64,000 nt of DNA from Kribbella sandramycini (GTDB lineage Bacteria > Actinomycetota > Actinomycetes > Propionibacteriales > Kribbellaceae), in NCBI RefSeq assembly GCF_013131805.1, contig NZ_JABJRC010000003.1, positions 124,001 through 188,000 of the forward strand, given 5' to 3'. A model generated the notes under the pieces. That model saw only the letters and a list, made by a program, of their open reading frames with translations, ran no database searches and was not told the origin of the DNA. Of the stretch, positions 45,254 through 54,366 are shown piece after piece. The position numbers were made by a program, and so were the translations under genes. The first letter of the stretch is position 1. Each line of letters opens with the position of its first letter.

Positions 45254-45291
45254 GGTGGGTGGTACAACCGCACACGGGTGGCCCACCCACC
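45254..45291. terminator. Hairpin after the glycosyltransferase operon
   Basis: GGTGGGTGG (45254-45262) pairs perfectly with CCACCCACC (45283-45291) across a 20-base loop, 34 bp after the last gene of the minus-strand glycosyltransferase operon. There is no T-tract. The neighbouring stretch 45196-45221 holds two copies of a 13-bp CGCCACCCCAGCC repeat and no convincing gene. Confidence 0.5.
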
Positions 45292-45324
45292 GGCTTCCTG
45301 GCCGGCCCAACAAACGCGGAGGAG

Positions 45325-45537
45325 CTAGCCCGGTTGCGGCTGGCCTTGCTGGCCCGGCATTTGGCGGAAGCGGCCGTCGGGGCCGCCGAACTGGCCCTGC
45401 TCGGTCGAGGTACCGTCCCAGGAGTGGCCGACGGCCATTCCACCGAGGAAAGCGAGGACGGCGATCAGCGAACCGGCGCCGGCGAGCACCGCGCCCTTGG
45501 GACGACTGGGAGTGGTTGGCGGCTGAGGGTTGGTCAT
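45325..45537 (-). CDS. Small single-pass membrane protein coupled to a glycosyltransferase
   Basis: 70 residues from ATG 45537 with AGGAGCTCCTC upstream; the ATG overlaps the GT39 stop by 4 bp. A cytoplasmic Pro-rich start (about 1-14), one membrane helix (about 16-37; GAVLAGAGSLIAVLAFLGGM), then a Gly/Gln-rich exported tail (GQFGGPDGRF, PGQQGQPQPG). The tail resembles the Gly-rich loops of the preceding transferase. Possibly an accessory or stabilising subunit; unknown. Confidence 0.7.
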   Translation of the reverse strand: MTNPQPPTTPSRPKGAVLAGAGSLIAVLAFLGGMAVGHSWDGTSTEQGQFGGPDGRFRQMPGQQGQPQPG

Positions 45538-47405
45538 GAGGAGCTCCTGAGGTCGTAGAGGGTGGTGTTGCCGATGGTGGTCGCTGGAAAGGTGTCGGCT
45601 ACCCAGTCGGCGATCTCGTTCGATCCGCCACCGCGGCCGCCGAAGCCGCCGCCACCGGCGACGAAGTAGTGAACCTTGCCTTGAGCAACGAGCTCTTTGA
45701 ACTCGGCGAGCGTGGGCGCCGGATCGGTGCCGTTGAAGCCGCCGATGGCCATGATCGGGACGCCGGAGGCGATCTGAAGTGGGGCGGCGCCGTTCGCGGT
45801 GACGGCCGCGGCGGCCCAGGTGTAGCCGGCGGCGCCTTGCTGGAGGGTGGTGACGAGCTCACTTGAGACGTTGCTGGTACCGGCGCCACCCAGGAAACCG
45901 CCCCCGCCGCGCCCACCGGTTCCGTTGGTGAAGAAGCCGCCGCGGCCACCCATCCCGCCGGGGCCGGCGGAAGGTAAGGCGCCGGCGTGAGCGGTGGCGA
46001 TCGTGCTGAGGGAGTACGCGGTGGGGCCGGTCAGGGCGGTCAGCACCAGGAGGGCCGCAGTGGCGACACCGAAGCGATTCCCCAGTTCGGGGAGGAGTAG
46101 CAACGCACCGGCGGCCAGCAAGCCGGCGATCAGCACCACCCAACGCAGCCACGGATGCCACGTCGGCGTCTCGTTCAGCAGCGCGAACGACCAGCCCGCC
46201 GTCAACAACGCGCCGCCAACTAAGGTTGCGCGGGGCAACAACTCGGCCCGGCGCTTCCACAGCACCGCCATCGCGGCCCCGATCACCGCACCGATGGCCG
46301 GTGCCAGCGCGATCATGTAGTAGCTGTGGATGATCCCTTGCATGTAGCTGAAGACCAGCCCGGTGCTGATCAGCCAGCCGCCCCACAACACAGCGAAGGC
46401 CCGGGTCCGGTCCGTGCGTGGCGCACGACCGGCGGCTACTACGAGGACGACGGTCGCCAACAAGGCCGCCGGCAACAGCCAAGCGACCTGCGACGCGAAC
46501 TCACCACCGAACAACCGCTGCACCCCGGTCGCGCCACCCCAGCCAGGGTTACCCGTTCCACCACCGACCGACCCGGCCTCGTTCCCGTTCAACCGGCCCA
46601 GCCCGTTGTAGCCCAGCGTCAGCTCGAGAATGCTGTTGTTCGCCGACCCGCCGATGTACGGCCGCGCCGACGCAGGCAACAGCTCGACGATCGCGACCCA
46701 CCACCCCGCGCTGACGACCAGCGCAACCATCGCGAGCACGCTGTGCACGATCCGTTTCCCGAGCGCGGACCTGCCCGCGACCAGGTACGCCAGCCCGAAC
46801 GCCGGCAGGATCAGGAACGCCTGCAACATCTTCGCCAGGAACCCGAACCCGACCAGCGCGCCCGCCAGTAGCATCCACCGCGCCGCGTGCCGCTCGGAGT
46901 CGATCGCCCGCGTCACCGCCCACGCCCCGGCGCACAACAACATGATCAGCAACGCATCCGGGTTGTTGAACCGGAACATCAGGACGGCGACCGGCGTCAG
47001 CGCCAGAATCGCTCCCGCGAGCAACCCGGCGTTGGCCGAGAACCACCGCCGCACCGACGCGTACACGAACCCGACACTCGCGACACCCATCAGCGCCTCG
47101 GGCACCAGCATGCTCCAACTGCTGAACCCGAAGATCCGCCCCGACAGCCCCATCACCCACAACGCCCCCGGCGTCTTGTCCACGGTGATGAAACTCGACG
47201 CGTCAAAAGCCCCGAAGAACCACGCCTTCCAGCTCTCCGACCCGGCTTGGACGGCGGCCGCGTAGTACTCGTTGGCGTGTCCGTTCTTCGACAATCCCCA
47301 CAGATAGGCGATCGCGGCGCCGAGCAGCAGTCCGCCGTACAGAATTCTGTCCCGGCTGAGGGTGATCGGGCTCGTGAGAGTCCGTGGTGCGGTCAGCGTC
47401 GCCAT
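45534..47405 (-). CDS. GT39/ArnT-like membrane glycosyltransferase with Gly-rich exported region
   Basis: 623 residues from ATG 47405. About ten to twelve membrane helices in the first 450 residues with the PMT/ArnT pattern: HANEYYAAAVQAG in the first exported loop (Asp-Glu of ArnT is Asn-Glu here) and ASSFITVDKTPGALW. Such enzymes move a sugar from a polyprenyl phosphate to a lipid, glycan or protein outside the membrane. The C-terminal exported part (about 480-620) has two very Gly-rich stretches (GGMGGRGGFF, GGGGFGGRGGG). It overlaps the preceding GT2 gene by 13 bp, which probably supplies the polyprenyl-linked sugar. Confidence 0.85.
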   Translation of the reverse strand: MATLTAPRTLTSPITLSRDRILYGGLLLGAAIAYLWGLSKNGHANEYYAAAVQAGSESWKAWFFGAFDASSFITVDKTPGALWVMGLSGRIFGFSSWSMLVPEALMGVASVGFVYASVRRWFSANAGLLAGAILALTPVAVLMFRFNNPDALLIMLLCAGAWAVTRAIDSERHAARWMLLAGALVGFGFLAKMLQAFLILPAFGLAYLVAGRSALGKRIVHSVLAMVALVVSAGWWVAIVELLPASARPYIGGSANNSILELTLGYNGLGRLNGNEAGSVGGGTGNPGWGGATGVQRLFGGEFASQVAWLLPAALLATVVLVVAAGRAPRTDRTRAFAVLWGGWLISTGLVFSYMQGIIHSYYMIALAPAIGAVIGAAMAVLWKRRAELLPRATLVGGALLTAGWSFALLNETPTWHPWLRWVVLIAGLLAAGALLLLPELGNRFGVATAALLVLTALTGPTAYSLSTIATAHAGALPSAGPGGMGGRGGFFTNGTGGRGGGGFLGGAGTSNVSSELVTTLQQGAAGYTWAAAAVTANGAAPLQIASGVPIMAIGGFNGTDPAPTLAEFKELVAQGKVHYFVAGGGGFGGRGGGSNEIADWVADTFPATTIGNTTLYDLRSSS

Positions 47406-48607
47406 GTCAGTTGCTCCTGCGGTTCGAGAGTGGGAAGAGTGGGTGCGTCGTCGTCGAAGACCCAGGCCTGGAAGAGCGTGAAGCGGACGATCGTCGCGGC
47501 CAGGTTCGCCAGCGTGAGTACGACGACCTCAACGGCCTGATGCGGTACGGCGACCGCCGTGTGCAGCAGCCACAGCGAACAAGCCGTCAGGCTCCAGCCG
47601 ATCCCGAACGTGACCAGCCCACGCAGCTGATGCCGCCACCGCCCCTCGACGCCGCGGACGCCGAACGTGATGCGCCGGTTCAGCGCAGTGTTGCCCACCG
47701 CCGTGATCAGCAACGCCAGCACATTCGCGACCTGGGCCGGCATCCCCTGCCGCAACACGAGATACAGCAGCGCGTACGCCACCGTGCTCAGCACGCCAAC
47801 CGCGCAGAACCGCAACGCCCGCGCCGCGAACGCCGTCCGCGGATCGAGCACCCGCGGCCGCCCGTACACCTGCCGGATCGGCTCCAGATCGGGCCGGCTG
47901 CGAGCCAGCCGCGCGATCCCGCGCAGATCCTCGGCGACCGTCCTGGCGATCGCGACCCGCGAGTCGAGGTCGTCGATCCAGTCGACCGGTACTTCGTGGA
48001 TCCGCAGCCCGGCCCGCTCCGCGAGCACCAGCAGCTCGGTGTCGAAGAACCAGCTGGTGTCCTCGACGAGCGGCAGCAGCTCGCGGGCGACATCCGCCCG
48101 GATCGCTTTGAACCCACACTGCGCATCGGAGAAATGCGTACTCAAAGTTGCTCGTAGCAACAAGTTGTACGACCGGCTGATGAACTCCCGCTTCGGACGC
48201 CGGACCACCCGCGACCCGTTCGACAGCCGGGTCCCGATCGCGACGTCGCTGTGCCCGGCGAACAACGGCGCGACCAACGGCAGCAACGCGTTCAGGTTGG
48301 TCGACAGATCCACGTCCATGTAGGCAAGCACGTCGGCCGTCGACTCCGACCAGACCTGCTTCAGCGCCCGCCCGCGCCCCACCTCCTCGATCCGCAGCAC
48401 GCGAACCCCCGGCAGCTCGAGCGCCAGCAGCACGCCGATCTCGTACGTCGCGTCCGTGCTCCCGTTGTCGGCGATGCAGACCTCGGCCCGGTACGGGAAG
48501 GCGGTGTCCAGGAACTCCCGTAACCGCCGGATGTTCGGGCCGAGGTCGTGTTCCTCGTTCTTGACGGGTACGACGATCTCGACCCGCGGCTGACCTGAGC
48601 TCTGCAT
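47393..48607 (-). CDS. GT2 polyprenyl-phosphate glycosyltransferase fused to GtrA
   Basis: 404 residues from ATG 48607. The GT-A domain (about 1-240) has VEIVVPVKNEEHDL, the DXD motif in YMDVDLSTN and QCGFKAIRAD. It transfers a sugar from a nucleotide sugar to polyprenyl phosphate. A C-terminal GtrA domain with four membrane helices (about 265-390; LRFCAVGVLSTVAYALLY, AVGNTALNRRITF) probably flips the product. Fusion of the two functions, followed by a GT39 enzyme, makes a compact donor-flip-transfer set for an envelope glycan. The acceptor is unknown. Confidence 0.9.
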   Translation of the reverse strand: MQSSGQPRVEIVVPVKNEEHDLGPNIRRLREFLDTAFPYRAEVCIADNGSTDATYEIGVLLALELPGVRVLRIEEVGRGRALKQVWSESTADVLAYMDVDLSTNLNALLPLVAPLFAGHSDVAIGTRLSNGSRVVRRPKREFISRSYNLLLRATLSTHFSDAQCGFKAIRADVARELLPLVEDTSWFFDTELLVLAERAGLRIHEVPVDWIDDLDSRVAIARTVAEDLRGIARLARSRPDLEPIRQVYGRPRVLDPRTAFAARALRFCAVGVLSTVAYALLYLVLRQGMPAQVANVLALLITAVGNTALNRRITFGVRGVEGRWRHQLRGLVTFGIGWSLTACSLWLLHTAVAVPHQAVEVVVLTLANLAATIVRFTLFQAWVFDDDAPTLPTLEPQEQLTWRR

Positions 48608-48752
48608 GTCTCGATGCTGTCCGGCGAAGCTGAGGCGGCCCCGGCGTCCGGCTGGCAGTTGGCTGGGAGTGTGCGACATGCGGCCGGACGCGCAGGAACC
48701 AGGCAGCCGACTTAAAGTCGAAGAACCGTCATTTCTGCCCTGGGGGGACACC

Positions 48753-50162
48753 ATGGTCGAGTCGGCTGCGCAACGCTTCGCCAAGATCACCAGCGCGGAA
48801 AGGCCGAAGGACAACCGGATCCTGATGGAGCGCGCGGTCGTGCTCGGGGCGAGTATGGCCGGTCTGATGGCGGCGCGGGTGCTCAGCGATCACGCGGACG
48901 AGGTGCTGATCGTCGAGCGGGACACCACCGGCGACTCGACCGAACCGCGGCCCGGCGTCCCGCAAGGCAGTCAGGTGCACGCGTTGCTACCGGCCGGGCA
49001 GGCGCAGCTCGACCGTTGGTTCCCCGGGTTCACCAGAGAGGCCCTCGACGCAGGGGCGACCAATCCGCCGCCCGAGGAGAGCCGCAACTACGTGAACGGC
49101 GTCCGCCGGCCGCTGCCGCCACCTGGCAGCGTCGGCTCGGCCCTCGTCAGCACCCGGCCGTTCCTGGAGTCGATGGTTCGCCGTCGCACGCTGGAGATCG
49201 GCAACATCCGCCTGGTGCACGGCCGGGCCGACGGGATCGACATCACCGGCGACCGCATCACCGCGGCGCGCTACCAGCCGGAGGGCACCAGCGGCCCGGA
49301 GTCCGTCGTGACCGTGCCCGCCGATCTCGTCGTGGACGCGACCGGCCGATCGAGCCGGCTCAGCGACTGGCTCGGCGCCGCCGGCTGGCCGCAGCCGCCG
49401 ATGCAGCGGATGCCGATCAAACTCAACTACGCCAGCGCGCTGTTCCGGCGCGATCCGAAGATCTCCGATATCGGCGTCTCGATCGCGTCGAACCAGCCCG
49501 GCAGTGGCCGGCCGCTCCGGCAGGGCGGCATCCTGGCCGTCGAGGGCGAGCGCTGGCTGGTCCTCGTCGCCGGGTACGCCGACGATCGGCCGACCCGCGA
49601 TATCGAGGACTTCCGGCAGCGCTGCCGCAACGACTACCCACCGGATTTCGCGGAGATCGCCGACCACGGCGAACTGCTCGGCGAGGTGATCACCTATCAC
49701 CAGGCGGACAGCCGCCGACGCGACTATCACCTGCTCGACCGGATCCCGGCCGGGCTGATCGTGGCCGGGGACGCCGTCGCGTCGTTCAATCCGATCTACG
49801 GCCAGGGGATGACGTCGGCGACGCTGCATGCGTCGTGCTTGTCGGCGTACCTGCGCTCGAATCCACCGCTCGAGTACGCCGCCCGCTCGTACTTCAACGA
49901 CGTCAGCGTGGTCGTCGACGTCGCCTGGCAGCTCTCGACCGCGGCCGATCTCTCGCTCCCGCACGTCGACGGGCCGTACCCGCGCGGCTATCGGCTGACG
50001 AAATGGATCTCGGCGATGATCTACGACGCCACGGCCAAGGACCAGACCCTCAACGCGCAGTTCAACCGGGTTGTCACGATGCTCGACCACCCGAGCAAAC
50101 TCGCCGGGCCGCAGAACCTGTTGCGCGCGCTGCGCTACAAGCTGCTACCGGGTACGACGTAG
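48753..50162 (+). CDS. FAD-dependent oxidoreductase/monooxygenase
   Basis: 469 residues from ATG 48753 with TGGGGGGACACC upstream; ATG 48678 (GGGAGTG upstream) is a longer alternative. FAD Rossmann motif VVLGASMAGLMAARVL near 26, VVDATGRSSR near 195 and the second FAD motif VAGDAVASFNPIYGQGM near 345. It resembles 2-polyprenyl-phenol-hydroxylase-like proteins of actinobacteria, often of unknown substrate. It overlaps the convergent membrane gene by 18 bp. An AT-rich GACTTAAAGTC palindrome lies about 40 bp upstream of the start. Confidence 0.85.
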   Translation: MVESAAQRFAKITSAERPKDNRILMERAVVLGASMAGLMAARVLSDHADEVLIVERDTTGDSTEPRPGVPQGSQVHALLPAGQAQLDRWFPGFTREALDAGATNPPPEESRNYVNGVRRPLPPPGSVGSALVSTRPFLESMVRRRTLEIGNIRLVHGRADGIDITGDRITAARYQPEGTSGPESVVTVPADLVVDATGRSSRLSDWLGAAGWPQPPMQRMPIKLNYASALFRRDPKISDIGVSIASNQPGSGRPLRQGGILAVEGERWLVLVAGYADDRPTRDIEDFRQRCRNDYPPDFAEIADHGELLGEVITYHQADSRRRDYHLLDRIPAGLIVAGDAVASFNPIYGQGMTSATLHASCLSAYLRSNPPLEYAARSYFNDVSVVVDVAWQLSTAADLSLPHVDGPYPRGYRLTKWISAMIYDATAKDQTLNAQFNRVVTMLDHPSKLAGPQNLLRALRYKLLPGTT

Positions 50163-50537
50163 CCAGAGCAGCCCGAGGATCGGCAGGACCAGCGGCACGA
50201 ACCCGTACCCCTGCCCGAAATGCGACCACACGGTCGCATCGGGGAAGTCCTCGGGGACGGCGTAGCTGAACGCGCCGATCCCAAGCACACCGACGAGCTC
50301 GATCACGATCGCGACCGTCGCGACCCGGCGCGAGATCACGGTCGCCTTCGCCAGCGCGAACGTCGCGGCGCAGTAGATGATCGCGGCAACCGCCGACAAC
50401 AGGTACGCGATCGGCGCCTCGTCGAACTGCGTCGCGATCTGGACACCGGCCCGCGCGGTCGCCGCCAGCGCGAAGACGCCGTACACGAGGACGAGGATCC
50501 GGCCGGGGCCCTGCCGCGTGGCCTCCGGCGTACTCAC
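50145..50537 (-). CDS. Small four-helix membrane protein downstream of purB (second)
   Basis: 130 residues from GTG 50537, overlapping the preceding membrane gene by 4 bp (GTGA). Four hydrophobic helices (about 13-35, 45-65, 70-90, 105-125) and a basic C-terminus WLRRTR; no known family motif was recognised. It is the last gene of the minus-strand purD-purB unit. Function unknown. Confidence 0.68.
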   Translation of the reverse strand: MSTPEATRQGPGRILVLVYGVFALAATARAGVQIATQFDEAPIAYLLSAVAAIIYCAATFALAKATVISRRVATVAIVIELVGVLGIGAFSYAVPEDFPDATVWSHFGQGYGFVPLVLPILGLLWLRRTR

Positions 50538-50890
50538 GCGACCCAGATCTCGTACAACCGCAGCTCCAGCACCGGGACGACGAAGCAGGCGACGGCCAGC
50601 GCGCCCGCGCCCCAACGGCTGCTCTCGGCCAGCGCCCACAGCGTGCCGACCGGCAGCACGAGCAACGCGCCGATCAGATAGCCGATGAAGTACGGGCCGG
50701 AGACGTCCCGATCGGTGCCGGCCAGCTGGATGATCCCGACGACCAACTGGCCGAGCAGGGCGACCTCGATCACGCCGACGGCGCCGAGCAACGGCCAGTC
50801 GATCCGCTTGTCCCGGGCCGCCAGCATGATGGCGTATGCCATCGCGAGCAGGCTGAGCGCGACCAGGACCCAGGTGAGCGGTTCGAACAC
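50534..50890 (-). CDS. Small membrane protein downstream of purB (first)
   Basis: 118 residues from GTG 50890, two bases after the purB stop. Four hydrophobic helices, the first at MFEPLTWVLVALSLLAM and the last ending in RLYEIWVA. It is paired with the next gene and has no recognised family motif. The tight spacing makes cotranscription with purB likely; a link to purine metabolism is not shown. Confidence 0.68.
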   Translation of the reverse strand: MFEPLTWVLVALSLLAMAYAIMLAARDKRIDWPLLGAVGVIEVALLGQLVVGIIQLAGTDRDVSGPYFIGYLIGALLVLPVGTLWALAESSRWGAGALAVACFVVPVLELRLYEIWVA

Positions 50891-50892
50891 GT

Positions 50893-52317
50893 TCAGAGGA
50901 TGTCACCTGGGGTGTAGGCGGCCGCTTCGGGGTGGCGCTTGGCGAGCTCGTCGATCCGCGCGACGACCGTGTTCACCTGGGCGACGGCGGCGCCGGTGAA
51001 CGACAGCGGCTCGCCGACGATGCCGACGATCTGCTCCTCGGTGAGGCCGAGGCGACCGTCCGTGCCGAGGCGGTGGAAGAGGTCGTTCGCGGCCAGGCCC
51101 TTGCGCAGGTCGAGCGCGGTGGCAACCGCGTGCTCCTTGATCACCTCGTGGGCGGTCTCGCGGCCGACGCCGTTCTTCACGGCGGCCATCAGCACCTTGG
51201 TCGTGGTCAGGAACGGCAGGTAGCGCTCCAGCTCCCGCGCGACGACCGCCGGGTACACCCCGAACTCGTCGAGCACGGTCAGGAAGGTCTCGAACAACCC
51301 GTCCAGCGCGAAGAACGCATCCGGCAGGGCGACCCGGCGGACGACGGAGCAGAACACGTCGCCCTCGTTCCACTGGTTGCCGGCCAGCTCACCGGCCATC
51401 GACGCGTACCCGCGGAGGATCACCGCCAGCCCGTTCACCCGCTCACAGGACCGGGTGTTCATCTTGTGCGGCATCGCGGACGAGCCGACCTGGCCCTCCT
51501 TGAACCCCTCGGTGACCAGCTCGTGGCCGGCCATCAACCGGATCGTGGTGGCCAGGCTCGACGGGCCCGCGGCCAGCTGGACCAGCGCGGAGACGACGTC
51601 GTAGTCCAGCGAGCGGGGGTAGACCTGGCCGACGCTGGTCAGCGTGTTGCTGAACCCGAGGTGCTGGGCGATCTCGCTCTCCAGCTTGTCCAGCTTGGCG
51701 GGGTCGCCGCCGAACAGGTCCAGCATGTCCTGCGAGGTGCCGACCGGGCCCTTGATCCCGCGCAGCGGGTAGCGCTCGATCAGCTCCTCGAGCCGGGCGA
51801 CGGCGACCAGCAGCTCGTCGGCCGCGGACGCGAACCGCTTACCGAGCGTCGTCGCCTGGGCCGCCACGTTGTGCGAACGGCCGGTCAGCACCAACGCCGC
51901 GTGGTCCGCGGCGAGCTGACCGAGCCGGACGGCGGTCGCGACGGCCCGATCGCGGACGAGCTCCAGCCCGGCCCGGATCTGCAGCTGCTCGACGTTCTCC
52001 GTCAGGTCGCGGCTCGTCATGCCCTTGTGGATGTGCTCGTGCCCGGCGAGCGCGCTGAACTCCTCGATCCGGGCCTTCACGTCGTGCCGCGTGACCCGCT
52101 CGCGGGCGGCGATCGACTCCAGGTCCACCTGGTCGACGACCCGCCGGTAGTCCTCGATCACGCCGTCCGGGACGTCGACGCCCAGCTCCTTCTGCGCGGT
52201 CAGCACCGCCAGCCACAGCTGCCGCTCGAGCACGATCTTGTGCTCCGGCGACCACAGCTGCGCCATGCTGACACTGGCGTACCGGGAGGCGAGGACGTTG
52301 GGGATGCGCGGCTTCAC
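50893..52317 (-). CDS. purB: Adenylosuccinate lyase
   Basis: 474 residues from GTG 52317 with GAATGGGGGT upstream. It cleaves fumarate from SAICAR and from adenylosuccinate. The fumarate-lyase signature SSAMPHKMNTRSCE holds the catalytic Ser and Lys; GHEHIHKGMTSRDL and TGRSHNVAAQATTL carry the substrate-site His and Thr/Ser residues. It starts 20 bp after purD on the same strand, and two small membrane genes follow. Confidence 0.98.
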   Translation of the reverse strand: MKPRIPNVLASRYASVSMAQLWSPEHKIVLERQLWLAVLTAQKELGVDVPDGVIEDYRRVVDQVDLESIAARERVTRHDVKARIEEFSALAGHEHIHKGMTSRDLTENVEQLQIRAGLELVRDRAVATAVRLGQLAADHAALVLTGRSHNVAAQATTLGKRFASAADELLVAVARLEELIERYPLRGIKGPVGTSQDMLDLFGGDPAKLDKLESEIAQHLGFSNTLTSVGQVYPRSLDYDVVSALVQLAAGPSSLATTIRLMAGHELVTEGFKEGQVGSSAMPHKMNTRSCERVNGLAVILRGYASMAGELAGNQWNEGDVFCSVVRRVALPDAFFALDGLFETFLTVLDEFGVYPAVVARELERYLPFLTTTKVLMAAVKNGVGRETAHEVIKEHAVATALDLRKGLAANDLFHRLGTDGRLGLTEEQIVGIVGEPLSFTGAAVAQVNTVVARIDELAKRHPEAAAYTPGDIL

Positions 52318-52337
52318 ACCCCCATTCTCCCAGAAGC

Positions 52338-53615
52338 TCAGACGGTGATTTCGCCCCGGGCGGCCTTCAGCGCGATGTCGGTGCGGTGCTGGGAGCCCTT
52401 GATCCGGATCTGGCCGACCGCCGCGTAGGCCCGCTGCCGGGCTTCGTCGAGGTCCTTGCCGGTGGCGCTGACCGCGAGCACCCGGCCCCCGGCGGTGACC
52501 AGCTCCTCGTCCGCGAGCGCCGTACCGGCGTGGAAGACGCGGACGTCGCCGCCCTCGGCCTGGTCGAGACCCGCGATGGCGTCACCGCTGCGCGGGCTGG
52601 CCGGGTACTTCTTCGCGGCCACGACAACCGCGACCGCCGAGCCGTTCTGCCAGCTCAGCTTGTCGTAGTCGCCGAGCTTGCCGGTGGCGGCGGCGAGCAG
52701 CAGGCCGCCGAGCGGCGTCTTCAGCATCGGCAGCAGCGCCTGGGTCTCCGGGTCGCCGAACCGGCAGTTGAACTCGATCACCCGCAGGCCGCGCGAGGTC
52801 AGCGCAAGCCCGGCGTACAGCAGGCCGCTGAACGGCGTGCCGCGGCGGCGCATCTCGTCCACGGTCGGCTGCAGCACCTTGTCGGTGATCTCGGCAACCA
52901 AACCTTCTGGTGCCCAGGGCAACGGTGTGTAGGCGCCCATCCCACCGGTGTTCGGGCCCTCGTCGTTGTCGCCGAGCCGCTTGAAGTCCTGGGCGGGCTG
53001 CATCGGCAGCACCGTCGTCCCGTCGGTGATCGCGAACAGCGAGACCTCGGGCCCGTCGAGGAACTCCTCGATCAGCACCTGCTCGCAGCCGGCCGCGTGC
53101 GCCAGCGCCTCGTCCCGGTCCGACGTGACCACGACGCCCTTACCGGCGGCGAGCCCGTCGTCCTTCACGACGTACGGCGGCCCGAACGCGTCGATCGCCT
53201 CGGCCGCCTGCTCGGGCGTCGTACACACGTAGGCCCGCCCGGTCGGCACACTCGCGGCCGCCATCACGTCCTTCGCGAACGCCTTCGAGCCCTCGATCTG
53301 CGCGGCATCCTTGGACGGCCCGAACACCGCGATCCCGGCCGCGCGCAGCGGATCCGCCAGCCCGGCGACCAACGGCGCCTCCGGCCCGACCACAACCAGG
53401 TCGGCCCCGATCTCGGTCGCCAGCGCAACCACCGCATCGTGATCGGCGACATCCACCGGCCGGCAAACGATCGTCTGCCCGTCGTGCGCCGGGTGCAGCG
53501 CGGCGATCCCCGGATTCCCCGGCGCCGCCACCACCTCCACGACATCCGCATCCTGCGCCAGCGCCCACACCAACGCGTGCTCGCGCCCACCCGTACCGAT
53601 CACCAAGACCTTCAC
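52338..53615 (-). CDS. purD: Phosphoribosylamine-glycine ligase (GAR synthetase)
   Basis: 425 residues from GTG 53615. ATP-grasp enzyme joining glycine to phosphoribosylamine. [15 protein letters not shown] at the N-terminus, [12 protein letters not shown] in the ATP-grasp domain (about 140) and [11 protein letters not shown] (about 285) are the family marks. Followed at 20 bp by purB. The two upstream genes on the same strand (alpha/beta hydrolase and secreted protein) have gaps of 28-30 bp and may feed the same transcript. Confidence 0.98.
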   Translation of the reverse strand: MKVLVIGTGGREHALVWALAQDADVVEVVAAPGNPGIAALHPAHDGQTIVCRPVDVADHDAVVALATEIGADLVVVGPEAPLVAGLADPLRAAGIAVFGPSKDAAQIEGSKAFAKDVMAAASVPTGRAYVCTTPEQAAEAIDAFGPPYVVKDDGLAAGKGVVVTSDRDEALAHAAGCEQVLIEEFLDGPEVSLFAITDGTTVLPMQPAQDFKRLGDNDEGPNTGGMGAYTPLPWAPEGLVAEITDKVLQPTVDEMRRRGTPFSGLLYAGLALTSRGLRVIEFNCRFGDPETQALLPMLKTPLGGLLLAAATGKLGDYDKLSWQNGSAVAVVVAAKKYPASPRSGDAIAGLDQAEGGDVRVFHAGTALADEELVTAGGRVLAVSATGKDLDEARQRAYAAVGQIRIKGSQHRTDIALKAARGEITV

Positions 53616-53645
53616 GAACGCCCAGCCTAGCGTGCCGCGCTCCGG

Positions 53646-54338
53646 TCACCCCGGGTAGTGCCAGTAGTAGCGGGCGTTCGCCGTCCAGGTGATCGGGAAA
53701 GTGGTGTGGTTGGTGAAGGCCGGGCCCTTGCCGCGGGCGAGCTGCAGGGTGCGGGTGAGCTGGAGCGCGAAGGGGTGCTGGTTGTCGTCCCACCACTGCT
53801 CGAACTGGGTGATGCAGGTCTGGCCGGAGTAGTACGGGTTCGAGCACGGCTGCGGGGGCGACCACTTCTGCAGGTGCCGGAAGTTGACCTTGCCGATCGT
53901 GCCGCGCGCGTCCAGGCAGTAACCGGTGGCCGGGATCGTCCAGCGGACGTAGTGCTGGCGGCCGCCGTTCGACGGGATCGGGGTGAGCTTTCGGCAGTTG
54001 GCGTCGCCGATGTACTCCGACGTCACGCGCTGGACGCCGGTGACCGGGCGACCCGGGCCGTCGCTGTACCCCTCGAGCATGACCCAGTCGCCGTCCCGGA
54101 CGAACCGCTCGGCCGACTTCGGCGGCCAGGGCTTCGGGTCACCCCAGGAGATGTCCGACGTGGTCGCGTTCTGCGGCGCCCAGGCCCACTGCCCGGCCGC
54201 GGCCTGGCCGGCCCAGTACTGGCCGGCCGACCGCTCGAACATCAACGAGTACTGCCCGTAGTTCTCCGGCGCGGCGGTAGCGGTCGGGGCGATCGAGGTC
54301 GCCACGAGCAGGACCGCCAGGGCCAGTTTTGTTCGCAT
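53646..54338 (-). CDS. Secreted protein of unknown function
   Basis: 230 residues from ATG 54338. A Sec signal peptide (about 1-22; LLVATSIAPTATAA) precedes a mature domain rich in Trp and Tyr with five cysteines (ANCRK, GYCLD, PCSNPYY, QTCI) that could form two disulfides plus one free Cys. No family was recognised. It begins 28 bp after the hydrolase gene on the same strand and ends 30 bp before purD. Confidence 0.75.
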   Translation of the reverse strand: MRTKLALAVLLVATSIAPTATAAPENYGQYSLMFERSAGQYWAGQAAAGQWAWAPQNATTSDISWGDPKPWPPKSAERFVRDGDWVMLEGYSDGPGRPVTGVQRVTSEYIGDANCRKLTPIPSNGGRQHYVRWTIPATGYCLDARGTIGKVNFRHLQKWSPPQPCSNPYYSGQTCITQFEQWWDDNQHPFALQLTRTLQLARGKGPAFTNHTTFPITWTANARYYWHYPG

Positions 54339-54366
54339 GGCGAACCACGCTAGACCGGAACGGGGT

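Noticed and set aside
45110..45313. Minus-strand frame ending in a hydrophobic segment (GLSLLGHVGMLLGVAYF)
   Set aside because: It starts at TTG without a ribosome site, overlaps the terminator-like hairpin and the TetR 3' end, and its start half is low complexity. It could be a remnant of a membrane gene, but this is not supportable.
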